A program made the translations under genes and the position numbers. Positions 9,525 through 21,884 of a stretch of DNA of 64,000 bases are shown in pieces (positions within the stretch are counted from its first letter, which is position 1; every line of letters begins with the position of its first letter). The notes beneath the pieces are model-generated. The model searched no databases, was not told the DNA's origin, and was given only the letters and a program-made list of their open reading frames with translations. This stretch comes from Physcomitrium patens (lineage: Eukaryota; Streptophyta; Bryopsida; Funariales; Funariaceae), in assembly GCF_000002425.4 (NCBI RefSeq), contig NC_037254.1, positions 2,755,797-2,819,796 of the forward strand, read 5' to 3'.

Positions 9525-11530
9525 AAAAATTCAATCTTTAAAATAATATAAAATAAAAAGATACCATGATTATAATTATAATTTTTTTTGTTTTAATTCT
9601 TTACATGTCAATTCATATCTTAATTTTAATACTTTTGAAAAATATAATCCTAAATATATAAGTTGTTTTTAGTAAATTTTAACAAAAAAAATTAATTGTT
9701 TTTATAAAACTATCTTTTTAATGTGTACTTATTACAAATTCTAAAAAATAACATTATACACACCATGTATGAAAAAATATAGTCCACCTAGTATATTTCT
9801 TTTATGTCTTTCTAACCATTTGTTTTAAGTATAAAAGCAACAAAGTGAAACTTGATTTCAACTAATTTCAAGTTTTGAATTCACCTCCTCTGTTAATTAT
9901 ATAAATTGCAAGTATAAATATGTTGATTAGATTCTTTTTGTTGAAAACAACTTGATATGATTTGATCTCTAGACTTTGGTAGAAGCAAGTTGAATCCATC
10001 TTACAAAATAGGCATGTGATGTAAATAAGGGGATTCAAATTTAAGATTTTTATATGATGTTTAATCAATGATGATATCTCAAAGTATCACATAATATTTT
10101 GAAATATCACTTAATACTTCAAAATAATCCATCTTACAAGGTAGATGATTTTGAAATCCAAATATAAAAAGAAAGATTGATAAATTAGCAAAAACTTCTT
10201 TACTTTCTTTAATTGTCTTCCATTTGTCTTGATTGTCTTTCCTTTGCTTTAATTACCTTGACTTTTTTAAATCATTGAAATATTAAGTGATACTTCAAAA
10301 ACTTAAAGAGAGTGATAAAGTTTGAATGGTAATATTTACAAAGGTAATATTTTGAGTGATCTATGATATTTGATTCTGAAAATTCAATAATACATGATAT
10401 TTAGTTACTCAAAAATATTAAGACTAAATACTCTTAATAGACTTAAGATGAAAGAGTATTAAATTGATAGATAATTAATGTTTTGTGGCATTTAGTTTCC
10501 ATGGCTTTGTAGAGCTTTGAGTTAAAAAACTCTTTGTAGTCTTCTATTCCAATAATTAAGAGGAATCATGGTGTGTTAGGCTGAATCTATGAAGTAAGTG
10601 TTCCAACATCATATTCAAAAAATAAGAGATATATATATATATATATAGATCTTATATTATTCTATCATTATTATATATATTATTTTTACATATATATCTA
10701 CATTATTCTTAGGCCACAATAATTTCTACTTAGATTTGTTTACTTGCAATATTACTAACACCATATTTGTATACCATAATTGCCAAAAATTTTGAACAAA
10801 GGTTGTTGCTTGGAATAGTCTATGCTATATATCTTTTTGTATTTTGAAACAAGTGTTTCTATCAAAATCTACCAATTGCAATCAAATGCAATAAAATACT
10901 TGTTCTTCTAGCTAAATGATGCCATTAAATACAACATTGTTTCTTTTGATCAAAATCACCATACATGAATATTCTTCAAATTAATAGCCACAAACAACTC
11001 ATCTTGTTGAAATGCCTAAGTATCGTATATGCAAATATATACTGAATCCATGATGGTATAAATTGCATAAATTTGACTCTTTGATTATTACTACTATATG
11101 TGATATCTCGTAGTCATTGCTTGTTCTTTATATAGGCAACATAAAATATGTTACTACTACCTCTTTGACCTCTATTTGTTTATTATTTGACCTTTGGAAT
11201 GAGAAAATGAAGAAGATAAATATCCCACTTCAATGCTAGGGCTTGAGAATTACACTCTTAAAATTGATCAAGCATTATTTTACAATTTTTTTTCTAAGCA
11301 GATTAAATAACACTAGTCAACATTTCTAATTATTCGCTTTCTCCAAGTGTTCCATGGCATTAGGAGATCTCTTGCACACTACTAACAAGCTCATCTAAGA
11401 CCAACTTAAGTGTTATTTACATTGACATCTTCATGCCTATGGAATGGCTTGAATTATACCTTGCCATCCACGATTAGAAGATGCATGTACCTTACTGTGA
11501 GATGTACAAGATTTGGAGTAATTTTTGTGA
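9292..11530. other. AT-rich intergenic DNA, no gene seen
   Basis: AT-rich sequence with a (TA)n tract at 9488-9522 and a shorter one near 10629-10646. The only long frame (9868-10068, minus) is low-complexity and unlike any family I know. No RNA gene was recognised. Confidence 0.6.
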
Positions 11531-11535
11531 CGTGA

Positions 11536-12088
11536 TGTCACGGCCATAATCATATAAGCTAATAATTACATATAGAAATAGGTAGAAGTAAGTAAAAGTA
11601 GATAAAAGTAAGTTAATTGTATAATATTTAATATAGAAGCTTCCTAGAAACTTCCTAGACGCTGCTTTGACTTCATAGGTGTCTTTAATTGACTTTTTGG
11701 ATTAGAAACGTGGTCAACAAGTTGGCCATGTGCCACACATGTTGTTAGCTTGAAGATCAAGCTAAATATGTGGCCCACACGTAGAAAAACTTGCCTTGTA
11801 AGTCAAGGCATGTGTCCTACAAAGTCAACACATATTGGAGGTCCTATAGAACGTCGCCACGTAGCCCCTAGTTAGATAGTATATATAGAGACAAGAGTGA
11901 AGGCTTCTTCACTCTTGTCAACTCCTTTCTTGCTTCTAGTCTAGTTTCAAGGGTCTCTAGTTTTCTTGTATTTTGGCAATAGCCATTCCAGTTTCTTTCT
12001 TAATATACATATTTCTATTTTGTCCTATTTCTTTTTTGAGAAAAGTCTCACTTACTCTTTAGCTTTCATCGAGTTCTTGTCCTTGACA
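11536..12088 (+). mobile_element. Solo LTR of the element C family, plus orientation
   Basis: A 553-bp LTR beginning TGTCACGGCC and ending CCTTGACA, flanked by perfect 5-bp duplications CGTGA at 11531-11535 and 12089-12093. It matches the LTR at 60802-61362 in reverse complement along its whole length, including TAGTATATATAGAGA (TATA box) and the polymorphic GAAGCTTCCTAGAAACTTCC block. No internal element sequence is attached. An exact solo LTR between target duplications is the usual product of recombination between the two LTRs of a full element. Confidence 0.93.
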
Positions 12089-12093
12089 CGTGA

Positions 12094-13520
12094 TTTTATC
12101 ATTGCTTGTCACTTCAAAGAATCCATGCCCTAAATGTACATCTTATACCATTGTTTTCAATTGCCCTATCCACTCTTTGTTGAGGGCCAACCTCCAACAA
12201 AGTATGCTATGACAACTCACTTTTATAAATATTTCATTTCAACTTTCACCTTTTTCTCATCAAGCCTAACCTTGATTACTGGAATATTCCATTAATCAAG
12301 AAGTAGACTTTCACCTAGAATTGCACGGGTAGGATTGATGGAGGCAAATTTATCCAAGTTGGATGTAGTTGCTACTAGTTTTGGCTCCATTCTTTCACCA
12401 TGGTGCACTCATTCTGCCTTCCGCCCTTCCTATCAAACAATGGGTGCCATTGGAGCATGGGCCAGACGCGACTTGAGAGCCTTTGTGTACTAAGCCATCC
12501 TTCTTTACTAACCTTGTACGGACAAGTTACTTCCTTTGCGGGACAAACAATTTTCACATTGGTAAAAAAAACCCTAATTTGTGCTGTTGTTCCACTGTAA
12601 AGGGCCCTCCTATCACGTTAAACGTGTGGAACAGGAAGGATCAGATCTGACTATTAACTCTGCTCACCCCACTCCGATTGAACATTCAATAACACTCAAG
12701 GACAAAATGTGTTTGAATCAACCACTCTTGAAGTAACTTCGCACTGTGCAACCTAACGCTCCGAAGTGTCATCGTGCCCTCCCACACAATGCTTGTTTAA
12801 AACTAAGAGTGTTTCTGATCCTTCTCTTTTCACCATGAAGTGGATTTGTGCTCAGGCTGCTTAGGTCAGCTTCCAATGCCTCCAGAACAATCAAGCATGT
12901 AGGAAACGCTAATGCTTCACATGTTCACCTAAAGGAATATCCACTAATATGTGTTGATCTGTTAGAGATTAAATCCACATAGGGTAATCGACATTGATAG
13001 ATGTAACTGTTGAGCTTGAGACGCATTCAAAGCTATTCCTCGTTTTGTTGATCCTGAAGTGCCCTGCTGTCAAAGAAGGTGAGTGAATAGGTTGAAGTGG
13101 ACTGTCAGAGAAAATTTACCAGATCAGGAGAGACATCAACAGGAACAACTCGAGGAACGCAATTCTGGAAACAAAGCTGAATTGGTAGCTGGGTAATCAT
13201 TCCATCGTTTTTTTCTGAGAGATTTACCCCGCCACGGTGCCAAGTTGAAATCGATTGCACCGTGACGGACAATGGAACCAACACAAAAAACCATTGCAAG
13301 TCCTTCAAAAAATCTAAGGGCAATGAAGGGGAGCACAGAAACCGTCTTTCCGCTTCCAACACGCAATCAAACATCATTCCTACTATAAAAGAATAGTGCC
13401 TACAGGCTCCAAGGAGCAAGAGTGAGCTAAATCGTTCTTCACAATGTACAGGTAAATGAATACGAGAATAATACGTCGGTCAGTGGCAAAATTTACTAGT
13501 TGCCGCAGCTGCAATTCAAC
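12094..13520. other. Intergenic DNA and probable 3' flank of the clathrin assembly gene
   Basis: Moderate-GC sequence downstream of the minus-strand gene that ends at 13524. Part of it is presumably 3' UTR. Short frames exist on both strands (12375-12600, 13105-13419) but none resembles a known protein. Confidence 0.45.
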
Positions 13521-13523
13521 TCA

Positions 13524-15671
13524 TCACCGGAATTGATAGGTTCCGACGGGCATGCCGACCTGATAAGGATTTTGGTACATCGTAGGATTCGGGGCAGGCA
13601 TTGCAGCGTATGGATTGCTGAACAGTTTCATGAAGCTGGCCTCGCCACGCATCCCTTCCATCTGGTAGCGTTGCCACATGATCTGCTCCTGAGTGAGCAG
13701 CTCTTGCTTTGTAGTCAAGTCTGCCATCTGCACATACGGAGGTGGGGGAATCATGGTGGAGGCAGAGAATGGATCCTCCCCGTTAACCGGTAATGGCATT
13801 CCTCCAGGAGGAGCAGGTAACGCCAAGAAGGACGACTGAGGTCGGTTCGGAATGGCGACGCTGCTTGCGCTTCCTGACGGAACAGCGCTGGCTGCCTGTT
13901 TCTGGATAACCTCCCCGTGGCTGTACATGCTGTCCAAGAGCAAGGGGTCGAACCCACCGGCCATGGGACGGTTGGGAGGAAGGGGCTTTGAGATGTCGCT
14001 CGCAGACGCTACCAAGGCAAGCTCCCATCCCGCTTTGCCAGACTCCGCGGCGTCGAATTTTTGAAGAGCACTTTGATGATCTTTGGAGTTGTCAAAACTC
14101 TCCCAGGTGTCCGTAGTAGTTGCGGTTGAGGACGTCGAAAACAGTGCCAAAGCGAATTTGTTGCTTTGGTCTTCGGCAGAGATTGTTGCTTTGTCGAGGT
14201 CCAGTAAATCTGCAAGATGAGGGCGAAATTTGGTGTCAGTATCGGGACTGGTGAAGCACAAGGATGATGCTGATGAGTTGAAATAGAGAAGGGCGACAGA
14301 ACACGAAAGAGCTTAATTGTAAATTTTGAGATTACCTCCAACAGGTTCTGGAGATGGTGTCGGCGCTGGCTGCGGTTCGGCGACAACAGCAGGAGCCTCT
14401 TGCACTGGAGGTGGAGAAGGAGAAGCTGGGCGAGCTTCAGGCTCCGGTGCCGGCTCAGGGGTTTCAGGTTTGTACTCGAGTTGCAGAGGCGCAGGCTGGG
14501 GACTTTTACTTCTGTTTCGGTCCGGCGCATTGGACCTTAGGTACTCTTCTAGACTCGCGAGCTGCTCCATCGCCACAGGCTCAATGTCGATGTATTCAGA
14601 AGACCGACCAACGCCGTGATACTTGCACTGCTTGTGTAGCTCGTATAGCTCGTCGCCTTGTTTGGCAAAGGTGTAATAGATTTCGAAGGCTTTAGCCCTA
14701 TCTTTCTGCTCCATGTCGAAGAAAGCTTCCAGAAGAACAGCGCAACCATCAGACAAATCCCTGTAGAGCTGAATGCTTTCAGTGATAACGAGGTACAGAG
14801 CTTGGTTGATTAAGCGGTTTGTCTTTGCGGCGCCTGCGGGTCTGCATCTTAGCACACGTCCCATTAATCTCTGCATAGCAGGAAGTTTCACCAGCACCTG
14901 ATTGTAAGTCATCTCCTTGACTGGCACATCATCATCGTCATTGTTTTCTTCATTCTCGTCAAAATCATCTCTCCGTCCAGATTTTTGCTTGTACCGGGGT
15001 GACAATCCACCATCATAATTGCTGTGACGCCGGTCATCACTGTAAACATACCCTTGAGAATCAGGCGAGCCGCCGTAGCGAGAACGAGAGCTCCGACTTG
15101 GGGAACCTCCATATCTCGACCTCACGGGAGATTTGCTGTAAGCGGATCTTCTCCTCCCTCGCATCTCCCCTCTACCCCGCCGGTTGTGCCTCTTCCCTGA
15201 GACTTGTATCGAGGAATCCAACCGCTCGTCTAGGAACAAACCGTAGCTTCGAACAAAAGCGGAGTAATCCCAGGCATTTGAATGTGTTTCATCCCGAAAA
15301 TCTGAGAGATTGAGAATGCGATGGCCATGCTGAGACGCATGTATCAGCTCGTCTTCGAAGCTCGGGTCACCATCCCGGAGAAGACGATGAGTGAGCATGA
15401 GGCCTTTCAATGCCACATTCCAATCGCGAGTCTTGGCTAACCTCTTGGCCAGTTTCCTGGCGCATGCATTCACGTAGCCACGGGAATTCGATGTTAGGTT
15501 AAAAATATCTTGGACATACTTCTCGTCAAAGTAATCATCGTGACTCGTCGCCTTCACGAGTGCAACGTCGAGTTCAGGGGCTTTTGTGCCGCTCACCCCA
15601 ACCTTAGCAATAACAATGCTGTTCGTGTCCTTCAGACCACGCACTGCTTTACGAATCGTTTTAGGTGCCAT
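13524..15671 (-). CDS. ANTH-domain clathrin assembly protein (AP180/CALM family)
   Basis: Two coding exons, 14336-15671 and 13524-14209, are separated by a 126-bp GT-AG intron (GGAG|GTAATC ... TTGCAG|ATTTAC). They give a 673-residue protein, slightly longer than the 550-650 usual for plant homologues. The start is the ATG at 15671, giving the family-typical MAPKTIRKAV. The ANTH domain (about residues 35-150 and 252-375) binds membrane phosphoinositides; KATSHDD at 40-46 is part of that surface. It is interrupted by a disordered arginine/serine-rich insert (about 156-250). The tail has a proline-rich stretch, a clathrin box DLLDLD at 446-451 right after the intron, FDP and DPF motifs, and two NPY motifs. 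Such proteins bring clathrin to the plasma membrane or Golgi during vesicle budding. I am sure of the family, not of the exact orthologue. Confidence 0.95.
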
Positions 15672-15700
15672 CGCCTGCGCAAATACTTCCCTTCAGAAAT
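15672..15700 (-). other. 5' UTR exon with splice acceptor, clathrin assembly gene
   Basis: On the minus strand, TCTTCTTCTTAATTTAGCAG precedes position 15700. It is a strong pyrimidine-rich 3' splice site only 29 bases before the start codon. This implies an intron in the 5' UTR. I did not locate the matching donor, which should lie between about 15.8 and 16.8 kb. Confidence 0.5.
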
Positions 15701-16936
15701 CTGCTAAATTAAGAAGAAGAGCAGTTCCTGAAGATTGCAATCCAACTTCCACACGAACACGCGCTAACGAGTTGGAAGAAACAATACAAGCAGAAATTGA
15801 CCGTGGAGTATACGTCCTAGCAATTACAATCGAACAGGATTACCGTCTTGAGAGAACACAAGCTGGGAAGATAGCTTGCGAAATAATTAGCGAGAGTCCG
15901 AAGACAACCATGGTACACTGCTAATGGTGCCCCACCTCACGGAGAAACTCTACACGAGGTGCGAGATGGTGATCCAACAAGAAAAAATTCTCATCGCCAC
16001 TAACCGACTGAGCAGACTTCTCTTCCCAACTTCTCAAGCAACCTCAGACGCTGCTAATTCCAATTTCCTCGTCACAATTCGATCGACTTAAGTACACTAA
16101 GAAATAATTAGGAACTCAACCATCTGGAGAAGCCTAGTCTCCTACAACAGACAACCCATCTACATGCAAAGCCCGAAATAAGTCCCCCTTGCCCCCAACG
16201 AAACAAACAACCAAACAAATAAAAACCCAACAAAAAATAAAAACACAACTCGTGAGATACAGAAACATCTGCTTGGCCAGAGGAAATGCACCATGTCTGC
16301 GGACCCTGGCAGATACACCCTTCGCCACAGATTGCAGCCAAATCCTTAAGAACAACACGCTCGTGCCAACCTCAGCCTGAACGATCAACTCCAACCACCC
16401 CCTCCTTTACAAACCTCACACCACGGCTCCCGCTCAGAATCAATCCCTGAGAATTGCTCCAACGAAATTGAATCACTCAAACCCTGTCCAGTTTCCCGCG
16501 AGAGATCTTCCACTCCCCCACTGCAATCAGCCCGTCGCAAGCTCCCAGCTCCTCTCGCAAACCCAACACACCAGTCTCTGGAAACTTCCCCACCGCATGA
16601 GAAAATGAGTGCCAAGTGTGTCCAAAACCGGGCAAGAATTGGGTAAAAGCTACCGCAAAAACTGCCAATTAGGCCGGAAATCTCCCAGAAAGCAAAATGC
16701 AGTCATGGAGGTGCCAGGCGGAGGAGAATCGGGTGGCGACGGGGACCGAGTGGCCTGGAAGTGGCGAAGAAGGTGTGGGTCTGGCACAACACAGAGCCGT
16801 GTTGACTGCGCCACTCCTCCTCGAATCCACGGTCACCCATCACAAATACTGTCACGTCGCTCCCTCGGCCCCTATTACCATTCTGGCATTCCGTAACACT
16901 TGGCCTAATTAGGGTTCCCCTTCAACGTGGGTTTTT
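15701..16936 (-). promoter_or_regulatory. Upstream region (5' UTR intron and promoter) of the clathrin assembly gene
   Basis: Moderate-GC sequence upstream of the minus-strand gene, ending abruptly at the copia-1 insertion at 16942. Frames on both strands are short and overlapping with no recognisable product. It probably holds the UTR intron, first exon and core promoter, but I cannot place them. Confidence 0.4.
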
Positions 16937-16941
16937 GTTTT

Positions 16942-17188
16942 TGTTGAGAATGTTTAGAAAGACACATGAGTAGTAGTAAGTAATACACACACACAAGAAA
17001 GTTTCTAAGGAGAGAGATAGAGCTTCACCCAAAAATCTATTAATTTGGATGTGTCTTGTATACAAGAAGAGAAGAGGAGAGGATAAATAGTTCCTCTCCA
17101 CTACATTCCAAATAGTATAGCTATAGTATTTATTATAGACTACAGTAAATATTATGGAGAGCACCAGCTACATTTAATGCTCTCAACA
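16942..17188 (-). repeat. Copia-1 3' LTR (247 bp)
   Basis: Starts TGTTGAGA and ends TCTCAACA, an 8-bp terminal inverted repeat. It is clearly homologous to the right LTR but differs at many positions. A purine tract (GAGTGAGGAAGAG on the minus strand, 17189-17201) adjoins it, as expected of a polypurine tract before a 3' LTR. Confidence 0.93.
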
Positions 17189-17366
17189 CTCTTCCTCACT
17201 CATCATAATATTTATATAATATATGTAATCTTACAAGATCAACAATTGTTGCTTCATTAAAACCTTATCTAGGAAAACCTTATTATATTTAAGGACAAAA
17301 CCATAGATGAAGGAAAAAGAGTACAACATTATTTTCTTTAATTATTTAAAGAGTTCATTAACTTTA

Positions 17367-17615
17367 TTATTCAAGAAAAGCAAGTCTTCGCATACCAATG
17401 CCATAAGTAAGTCGATGATGGTTGCTTAATGGGAGAGCTTTGGTGAAGAGATCAACAAGATTATTTGCAGATTCAATTTTCTTAATTATAAGTGCTTGAT
17501 TAGTAATCAAGTCATGGATATAATTAAAATACTTTGGATCAATATGCTTTGTTCTGTCGTCTTTAATGAAACCAACTTGCATTTGTGTAATACAAGCACT
17601 ATTATCTTCATGCAA
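17367..17615 (-). pseudogene. Copia-1 RNase H C-terminal remnant
   Basis: The frame reads EDNSACITQMQVGFIKDD, then TKHIDPKYF and a NLVDLFTKALP block. This is the typical end of Ty1/copia RNase H (EDN..CI, TKHI, ADLFTK). It lies at the 3' end of the pol order, about 180 bp from the 3' LTR. Confidence 0.85.
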
Positions 17616-18043
17616 GAAAGTTGGAGAATCATCATATGAAAATCCACAAGTGGTTTATATGAATTTCTCAATTGATCGCAACCAAATACATTCTCGAGAT
17701 GCTTCATGTAAGGCAATAATTTTTACATGGTTGCATGAAGTTGCAATTATTGTTTGTTTCATTGATTCCATAATATTATAGCTCTATGTCTTAAAAATGC
17801 ATATCATATTTGAGATTTAGCTATTGTAGTATCAAATTTATATCTCACATCACAATATCCAACCAATTTTAGATCTGCAAATTGTAAGTAGTATAATCCT
17901 AAGTCTTCAGTACCTTTTAAATAACATAATAAATGTTTGATGTCATTCTAATGTTGTAGTGTTGGACACGCACTATGTCTTGCAAGAACACTAATTGCAA
18001 ATACAATATTTGGTCTTATAGATGTAGCTAAATATAAAAGTAC

Positions 18044-18676
18044 TCAAACTGCTGCGAGATATGGATATTCATCTCCCAATATTTCTTCCTCCTCCTCGCA
18101 TGGACGGTATGGATCATGACCATTACGACCATGTCTAGCCATTGGTGTGGATAATGGATAAGCATCAATCATACTAAATCTTCGTAAGATTTGTCTAATA
18201 TATGTTAGTTGGTAAAAAAAAATGCTACCATCTGTGAGATGCTTAATCTGAAGACCAAGGCAAAAAGTTATTTTTCTTAGCATTTTCATCTCAAATTCAC
18301 GTATAAGTAGGTTAATAGCTGCAACACATGCAGATTTAGTGCCCACTAGGTTAAGATTATCAACATATACAACAATGATTACAAAACCAGTTTTATCTCG
18401 TTCGATAAACAAACAAGGGATTAATGGATCACTTACAAATTTATTTGTAATTAAATAATCTCAAAGACGTTGATACCACATGTATTTGGATTGTTTTAAA
18501 CCATACAAGGCCTTATATAATTTAATACTATGATATTGTCTTAGAGTAGGTCTATTTGGAGTTCCTATTTCTAAGCCAGGTAGAACTCTCATATAAATAT
18601 TTGCATCAAGAGAATCATATAAATATGCAGTTACGACATCCATCAAATGCATCTCAAAGGTGGCATAAACTGCCAT
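18044..18676 (-). pseudogene. Copia-1 reverse transcriptase remnant, YVDN
   Basis: Two open pieces in different frames or separated by stops. The first (18461-18676) has MDVVTAYLYDSLDANIYM and ALYGLKQSKYMWY, standard copia RT landmarks. The second (18044-18412) has the active-site region, but it reads YVDNL in place of YVDDL. It then continues with CLGLQIKHL and ILRRFSMIDA. Loss of the second aspartate abolishes catalysis. Confidence 0.88.
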
Positions 18677-18934
18677 TCCAATAATATATTGAAATGTAAT
18701 TGAATCTATGACTGGAGAATATATGGATTCATAATCAATGCCAAATCGTTGAATAAATTCTTAAGCAACAAGATGAGCTTTGTAGCAGATTATTTGACCT
18801 TGAGCATCTCACTTGCATATTAATACCATCTTATATCTCATAGGGCGAGATGTAAGAGTGTCTACAATTGGACCAAAGACTTTCCTCTTATACAAAGAGG
18901 CAAATTCCTCCTCAATAGTAGTTTTTCATTTTGA

Positions 18935-19495
18935 CTAATCAGAGTGACGCATTGCCTCTTCGATGGTTTGAGGTTCAGGATCGTCTTCCTTGCAGGAAAG
19001 GGCTTCTATAATCATACTTGCAAATGATTCATCTACCATAATAGATGGTATGTCCCAAATATCATTTGTAGCACAATATAGAATAGATAATTCTTTACTC
19101 AACTTATTCTTATTCTTTCTAATTCCAAGATTGTTTTTCATAGGAATTGAATATACATTATGCATAGATATATCATCATGAATTCGTAGTCCTGCACGAT
19201 GAATGGCAATTTCTTGAGAAATAATACTAGGATTAGTCAATATTAAAGCTTTCTTCTTACATAGTTGTTTATCTGGTCCATGAGTTCTTTTAGTTGTTGT
19301 TATTGTTATAACTTGAAGTATTATAGATAATGGCACTGTAATTTGAGCAGGTGCATTGTGAGCCTCATTAATAGGAACTCTTGTAATTTTAGGTGCATCA
19401 TTGAAGCCATCATGTATTTCATCTATGATCTGTTTTAGATACAAAATCTTAGCAACTTCAATTTTTGCCAAAGATGTCTTAGGATCAAGATTCAT
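18935..19495 (-). pseudogene. Copia-1 integrase-RT linker remnant
   Basis: A 186-codon open piece of polar sequence between the integrase and RT blocks. It ends near EEAMRHSD, which corresponds to the EA...S..W lead-in to copia RT. It has no catalytic motifs and is placed by position. Confidence 0.6.
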
Positions 19496-19727
19496 TATAA
19501 ATGTTTATGGTGCTTTAAATACAAGTACTTTATTTCTTTGTTGATTGGATACTTTTTTTTTGAAGAGATGGAAATATGTTTTTCTCAAAATGGAAATTTT
19601 GCAGACATACATATAATAATGTGTCAGTTGATGAATCAACAATATGAATAATGCTTAATGAATCAAAACCAACATATATGTCTTCTTGTCGATGAGTTCC
19701 AATGGTACGCCATTGAGGTTCTAGTAT

Positions 19728-20426
19728 TCAAATCCAAGCACGACAATCAAATACTCGTAAGTAAGATACATTTGGAACATGATCCAAAATAAGCTCATGT
19801 GGTGAAATAATTTTAAGAAAAGAAGGGCTGAGGTATATTAATGCTGCAGCATGTAAAATTGCATGATCCCATATAGATGCAGGTAAATTTACATAAAGGA
19901 GGAGTGGCTGGGTAATGAGTTGTATACGCTTTATAAATGACTCTGCAAGTCTATTTTGAGCATGTTTATATGGAACACAATATGTCAACTCAATTCATGT
20001 TGCAGTACAATAGCCTTCAAAAGACTTTAATACAAATTCTTTTGCATTATTCATATGCAATGTTTTTATAGGATAATTAAGAAAATGTGCCCAAAAATGA
20101 ATAATCATAGATATAAGATTGACAAACACCATATTTTGAATTGATAATAATAAAAAATGTGATTGTTTACATGATGCATCAACAAGGACCAAAAAATAAC
20201 AAAATGGTCCCGATATTGGATTAATAGGACCACAAATATCACCATGCAATCTTTCAAGCATTGGTCGTAATTCTTGTGGGAGTTTCCAAATTAAAGGCTG
20301 AGTAATCATCTTACCTTGCACACATGCACGCCATAATTCGATAGAGTCTACATCCGAAGGTTTTAAATTGTGCTCAGTTATACATAGAATGATCATTCTA
20401 AATAATATAGATTTTGGATGTTCCAA
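19728..20426 (-). pseudogene. Copia-1 integrase core remnant
   Basis: Two adjacent open pieces. The first (19995-20426) has LHGDICGP with the first catalytic Asp, FLVLVDAS, and a HMNNAKEF block where copia elements have RMDNAGEF, so the second catalytic Asp is now Asn. The second piece (19728-19988) begins TYCVPYKHAQNRLAESF, keeping the catalytic Glu. It continues with the LHAAALI and SYLRVFDCR blocks. The integrase cannot be active. Confidence 0.88.
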
Positions 20427-20492
20427 TCATCCCTGCTAGAGAGAAGCATGACTCTTTGTAATAGATAATGTAAAATTAAATATAATGGGAGG

Positions 20493-21305
20493 TCAAATTA
20501 TAATTTGGTATAAACCATTTTCTATAGCAAAAGCTTTTTCAACAAATTTATGGTTCTTTGCAAGAATCAAAACCTCTTTTTTATTTAAAATGGCAGTCAA
20601 GAAGTGATAACCATTGATATGCACATCTCGGTAGCTGATCAGACTCTGAGGTGCTAAGAGTGTAAACATTGCATATTTATATTTTATGATAGAACCTGCA
20701 GGTAACTTTACCATCACTATGCCCTCTTCGAAATAAAATACATTTATTTCAGCCATGGTCATCATATTTTTAATTTACCAAGTTGAAGATTTTTCAATAA
20801 AAAATCATCTATTCCGCAGAATAATATGTATTGTTGCAAAATCAATGAACGCATCATTTGATTCATCATTAGAGGTTTTGTCATTCATATAAGCCTCTAA
20901 GTCATCAATACCAATTGAATCCATCGATGCATCCATGGTATAAACCTCACAAGCCTTAGCTTGTAGTTTCTTATTTTTTTTGAATATTTTAATAAAATAT
21001 TTTGAAGTACGGCACATATGTGCTAAATATCCAATCATTCTATACTTATGACAAGAGCACATCTCTGATTTTTATTTTTTACTATAATTAATAGTAGAAT
21101 GTTTATTCTTTCCATATGGATAGAAATGGTTATGACTATGACTACTCTGATACTTATGAGCACGTTTTCCATGTTTATATAATTTTTTCTTGGACTTTGA
21201 AATATTAAGTGCATGAGATTTTGGAACTATGGTTCCAATAGGATGAGCTTCCGCATTACACAAGAGTAGCTCATTTTGCTTCTCTATAAGAAGTAGATAA
21301 GACAT
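20493..21305 (-). pseudogene. Copia-1 nucleocapsid/protease region remnant
   Basis: Three short open pieces. The one at 20805-21062 has the remains of a CCHC zinc knuckle: CHKYRMIGYLAHMC fits C-x2-C-x4-H-x4-C with the second Cys and the His both replaced by Tyr. A segment at 20493-20765 reads like the part between protease and integrase (KYAMFTLLAPQSLIS). No protease DSG motif was found. Confidence 0.6.
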
Positions 21306-21542
21306 GAGATTAGAATGACTCTAAAATTTCATGTTCCTATATTATTGTGCAAGTACAACAAATATAGGAAGAAATGTAGAGAGAGTTTTTTCAATCATTT
21401 CTTCTTCAGAGATGCTTTGTCCATATAATTATAATTGTGAGATAATACTATATATTTTACTATTGAAAGCATTTAAATTTGGAAAATCCAAGACACATAA
21501 ATGTGTCCAATTATGATGTGCATGTAGAAAGAAAATGGTCTT

Positions 21543-21884
21543 TTAATGATCAAACTTGGATTTAAGATACTTCCAAAGTTTTGCAAGATCTTCAATTTTC
21601 AAATATTGATGTTGTAATGCAGGTACAAGATGACGACGAAAGAGAAGAAGTATTTTCCAATAAATAGCAAGAAGAATAGAAATACTTATTGTAAAAGATT
21701 CTTCAAATATAATGACATTCGAGAGTTGTTTTGCAAATAAATTTGCTTTTGCCATTTTTGTCCATAATATATAATTGTTTCCATCCAGAGTCAATGGTAG
21801 AAATAAAAGAGCTTGAAAATGTTGGGATGCATTGGTAATAGTTGGAACCATAGTTGAAGCAGTTGAAGATGTTGAAGCACTCAT
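21543..21884 (-). pseudogene. Copia-1 gag N-terminus
   Basis: Starts with ATG at 21884. LPLTLDGNNYILWTKMAKANL is the LxGxNYxxW signature of copia gag, followed by LAKLWKYLKSKF. The frame then breaks. It is preceded on the 5' side by about 560 bp of leader up to the LTR at 22443. Confidence 0.82.

Noticed and set aside
13852..15924. Plus-strand and off-frame ORFs over the clathrin assembly gene
   Set aside because: They overlap a spliced, motif-rich minus-strand gene and have no recognisable domains.
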